64,000 nucleotides of DNA, from the NCBI RefSeq assembly GCF_030272615.1, contig NC_081413.1:556723136-556787135 (forward strand), read 5' to 3'. Shown in pieces: positions 39,836-50,399 of this stretch. The position numbers and the translations under genes are program-made. The DNA comes from Cryptomeria japonica (Eukaryota; Streptophyta; Pinopsida; Cupressales; Cupressaceae). Position 1 is the first letter of the stretch. Each line of letters begins with the position of its first letter. The notes below the pieces were generated by a model, which did not search any database, was not told the origin of the DNA, and was given only the letters and a program-made list of their open reading frames with translations.

Positions 39836-42039
39836 CCAAAAAAGACAATGCTTTTCCCCTAAAAATTAAGGAAGTAAAATCTAATAACACATCAACGATT
39901 AGTTTGATTAACAAACAAACAACATTTTAAACTAAGATGTAAGTACTAACCAATTTGACTAACATATTTTACAAGGTGAAGTTGTGGCATTTCATAATGG
40001 TTCTCCTCATAGGTTTTGACGAGTTCAATTAGGTCAACTTGTTGTCATTATTAGACAAAATGTACATGGTTTTTATTCAAAAGACATCTATCAATGGCTA
40101 TAAATTATATGATGTTCAACATGTCATGTGACATTGTCAATATTGAGCTTCAGTGAGATTTTAGATCTTTTGTTTTTCTCAATTATAGGACATTTATTCA
40201 TTCCTTTTGTAATCATATCATATTCTAAAATGGAATATAGATAATCCAAAAATTGTGTGATAAGATAGATGAAAGTCTCAAGTTATAGTGTTATGCTTTA
40301 TAAAAACTAGTTAGAATTGAACAAGTTTCATAAGATAATTAAACCATATCACGAGGAGGTATTCTAAGATCAGCATTCACGTGGAGCCGAAGGGTGTGTC
40401 ATGTCATTAAGAGTCTATCATCTAAATTGAACAAGTGCATGAAAGGAGAGAGAGGACCCACTAGTTGAGCATCCTAACTCCATGCCTCTCAAAATCCTAC
40501 GTGAAAATTTCAAATCTCCCAGTTTTTTACAGCAGCTTACTTGACAAGTCCCCTACTAATAACTAAGGCTTTAGGGCCACATCATCGCATATGATGCCAC
40601 ATTAGCATGTTTCTATTTCCTTTTCTTCCAACAATATCCATGAGCTTTCTCCTAAAGATGCATAGAGACTATCAGAGAAGCCTCTAGTTGATTCAATAAG
40701 AAAAAAAAATGTGCCAGCGAGAATCAAACACACAAGCATCCAGGTTTCTTCTTCTCTTTGGAAACTGCTCACCAGGAGTGGAATGCAGCAGTGTCTAGCG
40801 AAGTAGATATAACTTGCTCACTGTTCATGTCATCACGTAATCTTTTAGTAGATTAGTTGCAACCATGAAACACCTTTGGTCGGTTGAATACAAATTTTAA
40901 CCTCTTTTATTTGCTCTTGGTTGGCACAGCATGACTTGCTCCAGATCTAGACAGGCATTCATATTCATCTGCCATGTGCCATGTAGCTTTTTAAGCAATC
41001 TGTATAAATATTATTTATATTTGAAAAAAGATGGCAGAGTGATGAAAAATGAAGATATCATATACAGAGTTTGATCTTCATAAAGTCGTGTCCTCTTGTA
41101 ACAGGCGGTCACCTCTTGGAAATACCCAAGTGCCACCTTTAGTGTTACAAACTGACTTAGACAAACAAATGTTATTTTCAGTGACAACGTATGGCACATG
41201 ACAAACATCAGAAACAACATAAAAAGTGCCTGTCACGTAGCCTCATTCTTGAAATTAATATATGAGAACCATGAGGAATTAACAATCTGAGTTTAGTGTT
41301 TAAGGCCTGACAAAGAAAACTGCAGAATAAGCGTCAAAATCAATAACCTCGGATTGTTTAGTTATACTTTAAGGAACCACAAACTTATTGGTCCCAGTTT
41401 AGCATTTTCTCCTTAGCAAGGGATCACATCATAATCAATGATAATTACAAGTGTGGTTGACAACCTTTATATATGGAAATGAAGATGAAAAAGGCAGAAC
41501 ACCTTGGTTTTGGAGATCAAGGATCTGCTTAGGAGAGTAATAGTGACTTTCTAACCTTAGCACATAGAGATGAGGTAAACCTTTAGAACAACAAATTTAT
41601 TTACAATAACGGAGTGATACCATCTGATGCACGACATAGATTGCAAATGTAGACGAACATTTATTTACAAATATGTGTCTCGTTTTACAAGCTCCGATCT
41701 TGTAATCTTTAGAGTATTTGATCAATACAGTCTGCAAGGCGATGGATAAGAGGAATCACTGAAGACAGGCACCTAAGTCTTCCAAACTAAAAATAGAAGA
41801 TGCTATATTCCTTCATTTCACCGTAAGAGCGTTAAAGACTTTCATGTAGATCATGTACCTCTGAAGAGCAACCTAATACCTGAAGTATAGAATTTAAACA
41901 ATTTCATTTGCCATCTAGCTGTAATGTAGCAGTCTATCAAAAAATGTAATTGGCATGTCCCTCAAATGTGCTTTGCAAATTCGAAACCAGAAACTTAAGA
42001 GACAAATAATCATGGGATGATATCATTATCCTCCTCCAG
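39836..42039. other. 3' flank of the BRX gene; no further gene recognised
   Basis: This lies downstream of the minus-strand stop codon at 42040. It presumably includes the 3' untranslated region; AATAAA-type words occur on the minus strand (for example near 41590 and 41660), but the cleavage site cannot be fixed. Base composition is slightly richer in GC than the left half of the window. Confidence 0.4.
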
Positions 42040-42151
42040 TCAGATTTCAGTCACAGAACTGTCAATTCCATGCAAGTTGTATCTTTCAGTTACCCTCCCA
42101 TGATTTTCTGACCACCATAATTTCGCTTGCTGCTCACTAAATCTTTTTCGG
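42040..42151 (-). CDS. PRAF-type RCC1/FYVE/BRX protein, last exon
   Basis: This exon completes the BRX domain. After the acceptor (CGCAG at 42156-42152) one base finishes a split Ser codon, followed by 36 codons reading RKRFSEQQAKLWWSENHGRV and TERYNLHGID to a TGA at 42042-42040. RKRFSE..A..WW.EN..RV.E.YN is the hallmark second half of a BRX domain. In plants these domains occur in BREVIS RADIX family proteins, where they mediate homotypic and heterotypic interaction at the plasma membrane, and at the C-terminus of the PRAF (RCC1-FYVE-PH) proteins. The preceding exon favours PRAF. The end after YN is short compared with many family members. Confidence 0.88.
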
Positions 42152-42312
42152 CTGCGCGACATATATAATCATTATACATAAAATGTTTGAAGTTTCTAAA
42201 ACTCACTGCAGACACAGGTTACGAAACCAACTTTTAGAGTTTTAAGCTATTAATAAAAGCCGTTTCCATAAGATTTTACCAAATGAAAAGAACCTTGTCA
42301 AGTGACACATAC
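42152..42312 (-). other. Intron between the two BRX exons
   Basis: 161 bp with GT (donor CAG|GTATGT at 42313/42312) and AG (acceptor GCGCAG at 42153-42152). Joining the exons restores one uninterrupted frame through KRVRFS-RKRF, the invariant centre of the BRX domain, which validates both sites. Confidence 0.88.
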
Positions 42313-42704
42313 CTGAATCTCACACGTTTAAGGTATTTTGTACCATCTGGAAGTGACAAAAGAGTAAGGTACACACCGGTTTCATCTTCCTCAACCTTCT
42401 CTATCTCTGCTTCATGCCCATTATCCACTTCCCTTTTGGGTAATCCTGAGTAGTTGTAATCTGATGACCTTGTAGTTTCTAGAGGCAAAATTCTATTGAC
42501 CTCATTATCTAAGCACACTTTCTCATTGCTTCTATTAACTCCTGTAGTTGGAGGCAAAATTGAAATGTGGTTCAAAACCTCTTGGTGGTCAACTGCTAAA
42601 GCAATGTTCGAAATTGCTGATTTAAGTATTAAATTTGAGGCCAACGTTGGGCTGAGACCATTATTAACATATTCTCCAGGTAATTTCTCCGCCATGTCCT
42701 TCAA
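42313..42704 (-). CDS. PRAF-type RCC1/FYVE/BRX protein, penultimate exon
   Basis: 392 bp, uninterrupted, starting after TTCCTCTAG with TTG AAG GAC ATG (LKDMAEKLP). The LKDMAE.LP motif precedes the C-terminal linker in plant PRAF proteins, where it ends a coiled coil. A variable Ser/Asn-rich linker follows, then the acidic EIEKVEEDE and the BRX core TGVYLTLLSLPDGTKYLKRV up to the donor site. 392 is 130 codons plus two bases, in phase with the last exon. PRAF proteins combine a PH-like domain, RCC1 repeats, a FYVE lipid-binding finger and the BRX domain; those upstream parts are not in the window. Loss of EYVNNGLSP-type linker conservation is normal for the family. Gene fragment or gene with a very long upstream intron: undecided. 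Confidence 0.88.
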
Positions 42705-45690
42705 CTAGAGGAAATAGACAAGCATAACAGTAGCACTTCAATTAGTTTTATGTTCAAATAAATTTTTCAGATTACATTTAGTAAGACTAAGTTATTGATT
42801 TTTTAAAGTATTTATTTTTCCTTTTCACCACAAGACAGAGCATACACTTTGAGAAACTATTTCCATTCAGCAACATCCAGGAGAGTTCATGCAGGGAACA
42901 TGAATTTAATAGAAATAAAAACATGGACATACGAAAATGATATTATAAAGTTAAGGAAAATAATGTCTAAGAATGACGAAGCATGGAAGCTAATAAAGAG
43001 TCGGATCTTTCCAGGTCAGGGATTAGAAACAAGAAATAGAGTTAAAGTAACAACACCGGTAAATATTACACATATTTCTGAAGTTTAGCATATCTACAAA
43101 AGAAGCTGAAATAAAAAAGTGGTAGATATTTGAAGAAAATGCAATGTGTTTGATGAATTAATGTTACTGAGAATTCTCCAAGGCATTATAAGATGAAGGT
43201 ATAGATTACAGAATTAAAAACAAATATATAAAAAACTATATTTGAATTTTTTAAATGCAAATAAATAAAAAATAAATAACATAAACAAACGAAAAGAAGG
43301 TCAAATTTAAGTACTTTATGCAGTCAACACATTGATTCCATAATCCATCTGATAGACTGATAATCATGGTATCAAGCATGATTTATTTATATTTCAACAT
43401 CTCATCAATGATTACATTGTAAGGAGACGTGACTCACAAAAACAGCTAAGAGATGTCAAAAAAAATGATGCATCAAGCATAATTTAGCTAATAAATCATG
43501 ATAACAAGAGGAAAGTATGATATTCTGCTAATGAAGGCATCAATAGTATCAGGAAGTTGGTAAAATAAATGACTGGAATTATTTTATTTTTTTCTGAATC
43601 AGGTTACTTCTATGAATTTGATCTCAAATGGAAGATGCCTTGGTGTTTTGATTCTAATAGCCCAGATTGATCAAATGACAAAGATTGAAAAAAAGTTGAA
43701 GGCTGTGAGCAAAGCTCTCAATAAGTGGTAAAAATATATTTCCTGATACAATGTTGGGATTGTTTCTCTCTGATAACTAACTCGTTGACTTCAATTAGAA
43801 TGATGAGGCATCATGAAGAGTGTCAACAGGAATTTACCACTCCTGAAGATTCTTCTATTTTGTATCATCCATGAAACTTAAGTTTGACAGATCTTCTTTC
43901 AATGTCATGATAAATGTCCTAACCGAACACTCCACCATTCAAAGCTGATAATGTCATAATTGTTTTGCACCAGGGGCTCCAAAATATTAGGCAAATTCCA
44001 AGAATACGCAAGCCTATTCCCGAAACAAGAAGAAGACTAAAAGGAATCCCCAGTTGAGTTTTTTTTCCTATGTCTAGCTAGAGATTTGAATGCATCAAAT
44101 AAACATATATGTCAAGAAACCGAAGGCTAGGCTACCAGAGAGAACTTCATTCTTGAATCAAGCATTTAGTGCATGTTGGCTAAGATAACCTTTTTGATAG
44201 AAAGAGGTGAGAAAAACACTGAGGTTCCCTTATTTGATGCAATAAAAAAAGTATACTCTTAAGGAATCCAGTTTGTTCTTCATTAAAGGATTTCTTCTGG
44301 GCAAGCATCCTTGTCAAGATGAGGATTATGTCCCATTTACACCAAGCTTGTTCTTTTAAGAAAACATCCCAGGGATGTTCAAGTTTCTTTAAAAAGTGGG
44401 GGACAAGAAAGGACATCCCATCCCATACACAAAACATAACAGACATCCTGGATACAGACCTAATCCCCCTAAAACCCACACATGGTGAACACTGGTTCCG
44501 GCAAGTAGAAGATATAGAAAAGACAATCTTGTGATTCAAATGGCAGTTTCTAATTCTTTATGGTTTGAAAGTGATTGATAATTCTCCCTTGCTACCCATC
44601 TCTACAAGATCTTTCCATCTTATAACGAGCCATTATGCACTCCTCAAATGGTTAGCCACATGATCCATAACATAACTTATTTTTGAGGCTACATCTCTTG
44701 TACGATAGGTCTACTTGTGAGCCACTCTGACAACCGCCACCTCACCATATCCTATAGTGGTTGCATACATAGAATATATCCATCAGCACCACATTGATTT
44801 TGTTCCTAACTTTCAAAGTATAGTCCATTGTTCCTCCTTGGGCCAAGTCAAACTCTAGAAAACTAATGATTAATTCCATATCATTCCTTTCCTCAACTAT
44901 CAGCGGATTCAGAGAAAGCTTCTGCACAGCTCCAAGATAGAACCCTCAGTCTCACAACATCAATGTTTGAATCTTGTCCTCTTGTTTCATTGCATCACAT
45001 ACATTTCATTCATATTACCTAGCAGCTTCACTTTCAGAAATTCATACTCTTTGACACAACCACTATATTACACTTTTCTAGATATTAATAGATTATATTT
45101 TTTTCCATGCAGATCATCAAGTTTTGGAGCTTGGTTCCACATATGGAGATCCTTTTGGCATTGATGAAGCATTTTTTTCATGGCAATATTCCATTCCCTC
45201 ATCTCATTCAACATTTAGACTATCCATTTCAGGGTTCCGTCTTTACAATGGATGTTCTCATTATTTTCCCGTTACAAGATCTAACACCAAAAGGCTTTTT
45301 CAAATCAGGTTCTAGATCTAGTCTTCTTGAGGGTTTCTACTGATTATCCTCTACCAAATCAAGTCTCTTTAGAAACCATCAATAAGGAAGTTACTTTAGC
45401 AATGGTTTTTGGCAAATCGGCACCACAACCACTTAGCAAAGTAAAAACTCTTCACATAAAAGCATCTGATCAAAGATATTCTTGTGCCATCAGAAAGCAC
45501 ACTCGGAGCTTTCTCATAGGCAATCAATTTCAAAAATTTAAGTTTTATTAGGGAATTATGCACTTGAGAATTCAGGAGTCTACAACTTTGTACACTGATT
45601 TTTTGTAGTCACAACAATGTTTAGAAAGAGGGAAATCATCTCATCTTCCTATCTGAATCTGATTGAGAACATTCACATATAAGCTTTGGT
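42705..45690. other. Intron-like sequence upstream of the BRX exons; no exon recognised
   Basis: I searched for the coiled-coil and FYVE/RCC1 exons expected upstream (minus strand) and found none. Short open frames (44180-44539, 44742-44927, 45107-45343) have no recognisable family. This is consistent with intron. Confidence 0.45.
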
Positions 45691-45691
45691 G

Positions 45692-45955
45692 GGTCCTCTT
45701 CCTTAATCTGCGATAGCTTCAAAAAATACAAAGGAAGTCTCATGTGAATTTTTTAGTACCACTTCTTTTGAATACACCCTTGCAAGTCAGGCCAAAACCA
45801 AAGCTAAAGTCATATAGGATGTAGGATCCTCTTTCTGGTCCGCAATAGCTTCAAAAAATACAAAGGAAGTCTTATGTGAATTAATCAGTGCCAACTCTTT
45901 TGAATCGAACCTTGCAAGTTGGGCCCAAAACCAAGCTAAAGTCATATAGGATGTG
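45692..45955. repeat. Tandem duplication (~133-bp unit)
   Basis: Two adjacent copies of a block with CTTCAAAAAATACAAAGGAA, GTGAATT, CTTGCAAGT.GG and GCTAAAGTCATATAGGATGT. Moderately diverged, non-coding. Confidence 0.85.
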
Positions 45956-46162
45956 TTCCAGACAAGGCATCTGCAAAATCAATTGTGAGAAAGTATAGTA
46001 TAGTCAGTTGCTTTTTAGCTAGAGGTAGAAGTTAGCTAGAAGAAGTCAATATCCTTGAGCTTAACAACAACATCAATGGCAAGAAGCTTGACTTTGGTTA
46101 TGAAGCCTTGGAGCGTACTTCAAACCTCGCCTAGACACCACTGATGAAGACAATATATGGAT

Positions 46163-47556
46163 TATGGACTTTAGACTGTCAATCTGCACGACTCCATCAT
46201 TTACGCACCTCCTAGATCACACCATTCATCTTGGGCAACTTTCTTTTTACCCTGATAGCTGATCCCTTGGTCAAATGTGAAAGATCTGTCATGCTATTTC
46301 CTCCATCGCCTCAATCTTCTCAATCGCTCTTAGCTGGCTCGCAGTTCTCTTCTAGACCTCGAGCCTCAAACCCCTACAATAGCTCTGCAACATGTCCCGT
46401 GATTTGTGTGACTTTTCATTAAAGTTGACCAACCCTGCAACAACCCTGTCGATGTACATTTCATCTTTATCCAAACACAGGCTCGCCACGTTGATTCCAT
46501 GTGGCATCCATATCGACCAACTGCCAGCTTGGCACTTCATGTTGGTCCAGATAGGATCACCGACCAGCCACTCTACAGGTTCCTCTTTCTTTCCGGTTTG
46601 CTAACCCTGCCGGTATCACACACTGTACCGGTAACCTCATCATGTCTGCATTCTATTGAACTGTGGGTGGAACACCTTGACTGGTCGTCAGACATGTCTT
46701 TCTTGAGCATGCTCATTTCCACAAGGTGGGGAGTCATTTGCATCTGTACCTCGCTCATATTATCGGTGGGCTTACATACCGGTTACCACTCTTGATGACA
46801 CCAGTCATCAACCTTCACTAGACTCCTTCATCGGTCAAGCCATTCTCCACTGACTGTATCTACTCAATTGGTTTGTCTGAATGACAAACACATCACTCAT
46901 CTACTGTATCAATATCTCAGCATGTCTTCTCTATCAGTCAAGAGAATGCACTTAAGGCATTCCCTCAATTCACCGGTGGATCTAGTGTGATCCTTCAAGT
47001 ACTTGCCTTTACCTCTTTACTCTTATCTCACCAAACTATAATGCACTCAATGCATATAGGAGATAAGCTCCACTTACTTGGAGTAACACCTTGTCATCTG
47101 CTCATGTGAGTTCCCTGTTTGTGCAACATATCTTCAAACAGGCACATGTGATCCGGTGTGGACACACTCACTGTTAGTCATTGCTTCTCATGATGACTGC
47201 ATCTTCAACCAGTGAGGGTCCTGTAGTTTTGCAACCTCACAGCACACCGGTTCATTCTTCTCTTCCAGTGTTGATGTGATTCTGATAGCATTCCGCCTCT
47301 TCATCATATGCACCAACTCAAACATCTTGCTCATCCTCCTTGAACTCTGGTCATGACCTTTGCAGGCTAACATCCACTTTCTTGGTTGATCTGACTTCCC
47401 AAGTCAAAACATCACTTACCAGTTGACATCCTTTCCTTACCGGTGATCTGCAACACAAGGTGATATCAAAGATATCTCAACCTATACTTCCTCCTTGACA
47501 GTGTTGCACATACATCTCTCATATCGGTTGATATCAATGACAACACAATGCCAACA
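46163..47556 (-). repeat. 3' LTR of gag-only element (truncated)
   Basis: Aligns collinearly with 51351-52723 with scattered substitutions and small indels. Starts on the minus strand TGTTGGCATTGTG. Homology stops abruptly at about 46163, so the last ~950 bp of the LTR (the counterpart of 50400-51350) are missing. Confidence 0.9.
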
Positions 47557-47571
47557 ATCTCCCCCTTTGGC
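47557..47571 (-). other. Polypurine tract
   Basis: Minus strand GCCAAAGGGGGAGAT immediately before the LTR start TGTTGGC. A second GGGGGAG motif (CAAAGGGGGAG) occurs about 60 bp upstream near 47620 and another near 47880, as in SIRE-type 3' regions. Confidence 0.85.
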
Positions 47572-48509
47572 ATTGATGTCAGCTCATGTAGTATCCGGCA
47601 TACTACAATCATTCTTCTCCCCCTTTGACAATAATGACAAAGGGTACTGTCAGGGGAATCATTCCTCCCCATATTTACCAGTTACAGACCGATTTTGAAT
47701 GGATGCAACACTTCCTTTGATACCACTAGTTATCTTGTCACCATTTGTTACATCTTCTCAAATCAAGGCACCTGCTAGTCATCCTGCAACACCTCTGCAA
47801 TTTTCATCTCCTGTAGTTTGGGCAGTTTATTATCCTTGCAAGTTCAAGCACATTGGCTCAACATCATGAGCACTTGAACTCCCCCTGAGTCATACACTTT
47901 AGGTTCTTATCTCCGGTTAGGTATAGTACCGAGACTCCAATCTCCTCCATCTACCGGTTTAGCTGTGAACATGAGATCATCTGATGATCTTTCAGCTTCA
48001 TTATTTCATCACAGTCTATGACATGATCCTTAGACTACACAATGCCATACAATGTTATCATCATGCCATAAAGTAAACAGGTTAGCCCAAAAACAATGCA
48101 TGCCTGCATGATCAACCACGGGCCAACATATGTCATTCAGGTATTTTCTAGTACCACCTGAGACATAACTCCACATTCCATGCTACCGGGGCTATTGCAA
48201 TGATCTCCAACTTCATTGTCTTACATAACCTGCATGTACCTGTCTAACATTTATGCCAGTAACATCCTGCACATACCAGTTACATTTGATGCCAATTGTT
48301 AACCTTCACTCTTTGAAACATGCAGTGGTGATCCAACACTGATCTGTAGGTGTGTAGTCAATGCAGTCTTCTACACACACTTATCACCCCTTTTTTTGTT
48401 TTGTTTCTCTTTTACATCGGCAACAACATGTTCTTCCATGTTGTCATCTTTGCTGAGGGGGTGAATGATAAATTCAATGTGCCACTCCCCTTGAGGTCTT
48501 GCATCTCCT
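47572..48509 (-). other. 3' non-coding region of the gag-only element
   Basis: No pol motif in any frame. Contains GGGGGAGTTC-type words before the polypurine tract. In autonomous copia elements protease through RNase H (about 3 kb) would precede this segment. Confidence 0.6.
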
Positions 48510-50327
48510 TTAGGCCTTGGGAGATATCATCTGTGCATTGAGTACACAGTGCCGGTCCAAGGTCTTCTTCCACCATACCTGCTTGGTCTTATTCTTCTTC
48601 TCATTTTCAGGCTTGGGAGCAAGTCTTCCCTTCTTCTGCAGATAGGTCTTTCCATCTCCTAATTTCTTATCACAGCCAGAAGTAGTGCTATAGTAGCACA
48701 CAACATCCATCCCAACTTCATGATTTGGGAGTCTCTTGACATAACGGTTTGACCATCTCCTTCTGGTCATGTTGTTGTGACTGGCAACTGAAACTGGTGA
48801 ACCTCTTACTCCTGCAGAGTCATTTCTCCTTTGGTTCCATGCGGGTCTTTGTCTTCCAAATGCTCTATATCCACTTTTTTGCAGAGCATAGTTGTTGTAC
48901 CAGCCTCCATTTGATTTTCTGCATTCAAACTCTCTATGGCCAGATCCTTTGAGGTTATGGAAAACAATTTTTGCATAACCGGGAGAAGGAACATGCATGT
49001 ATCCACTTCTGGATACATCTTTCCCATAAGCATGATTTCTCTGAGATCCTACATTATCCTTTCTAGTTCTCTTTCTACATTCCCCTACCTTATGGCCATA
49101 ATCATTACATGTAAAGCAGTAACCGATAAATGACGGCACATGACTTACATATTTACTTTGCCATGCATGAGGAGATCTTGCCGGTTTTGCATCCCCATCT
49201 TTTCCTTTTTGAGAATGGATCCTTGGTTGTCCATTATGAGCACCTCTTTCATTTGATCTCTTCTTCTCCTCCCACACTTGCTTCCCCCTGTGGGTGGTAG
49301 CATTTCTTGGTCCTGTGCCGGTGCAGGGTCTCCTTTGCTACTTCCTCATCTTCCTGCCTCCGGTGAAGTTTTCTTCTCCCATCTTCCCCTTACCTTTGGG
49401 ATCTGCATGATTCTTCCTTTTTGCAGCATTGATCTTCACTCTTGTCTGCAAGTCCACACCAGTTGTGGTAAGGTTAACCTTCTTTCGAGGAACATATCTA
49501 ACTGGGAAGGTTTGGCCTTTGTTCTCTCCAAGCAGCCACTGAAGTTTTTGTCTTTTATCTCTAGCTGAAAGGCTAGATCTTCACACCACCATTTCTTGGT
49601 GTCTTTTGCCCGAGTCTTCAACTCTGAGATGCATTTCGCAGATTCTTCAAGGCATTTGACTAACCAGTTCTGTTCCACAATAGCAACATTCTTGAATAGC
49701 TTGTATTCCCTTCTAGCTCTATTGAGTTCTTCAAGTGTATTTACAAGCTCTCCTTCAAGGTCAACTTCTGCTTCTTCTTCATTATCAGAAGGGTCTTGAT
49801 GGCTAGATCAATTTGCCAGGTCTTTCTCTTCATCATCATCATTGCCCAACACATCTTGTTGAGGGAAACTGTTTTGCCCAACCGCTTTCAAATTCTTGAG
49901 CCACAGAGAGTTGCGCTCCTTCTTCATCACTGCTATGGCTGCTAGCAGATCTATCTTCATCATGTAGATAAATATGAGAGGTATTTCTCATATTTGCTTC
50001 AATTTCTGGTTCTACAGTTGAGGGTTCATTTCCATAGAGCTTCTTCAATCTTCCCCACATGCTCTTTGCTGTTTTACACCTGTCTACCTGTAAAGAGATA
50101 TCACCGACGAGTCCACTGAAAATAGCCTTCATGGCTTCTTCATTGCACTGGCTTCTTCTTTCTTCTACAAATCCGGTAGGAAGACTGGCCTTTCTAGGGA
50201 GACCATCAACTACTGACATCCATACATCAAACCTTAAAGAGGATAGGAAAACTTCCATTCTGTAACTCCAAATAGAAAAGTTTGAACCATCAAATACAGG
50301 AGCAGAGATTGACACTAAACAAACCAT
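48510..50327 (-). pseudogene. Copia gag (broken)
   Basis: Gag begins at an ATG at 50327 and carries the retroviral-gag/UBN2-type region: FDGSNFSIWSYRMEVFLSSL, then the NEEAMKAIFSGLV and CKTAKSMWGRLKKLYG stretches, to about 50030. A frame change near 49840 and another around 49430 follow; the central part reads in a third register as a Lys/Glu-rich helix (CLEESAKCISELKTRAKD). The C-terminal part (49277-48510) has one complete CCHC knuckle, C-FT-C-NDYG-H-KVGE-C (49118-49077), and a second degenerate one (FHNLKGSGHREFEC) that has lost its first cysteines. The gag would form particles. At least two frameshifts make this copy inactive. Confidence 0.8.
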
Positions 50328-50384
50328 TGTGTCCTTAAGCCGGAATTTACCCAAGTTGGAGAACACTCTTCTAATTGGGAACTT

Positions 50385-50397
50385 GGCTCTGATACCA
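50385..50397 (-). other. Primer-binding site (initiator tRNA-Met)
   Basis: Minus strand TGGTATCAGAGCC starting two bases after the LTR end TCTAACA. A perfect match to the plant copia consensus. Confidence 0.9.
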
Positions 50398-50399
50398 AT

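Noticed and set aside
39815-39840. Primer-binding site read as TGGTATCAAGCTC on the minus strand
   Set aside because: The same bases are part of the decayed gag reading frame (YQAQI...LRQAEMNV), so the resemblance is coincidental.
46352-47698. Several 60-100-codon open frames on both strands, repeated at 51452-52540
   Set aside because: They fall in the two LTR copies of the gag-only element and have no coding features; the duplication is explained by the LTRs.
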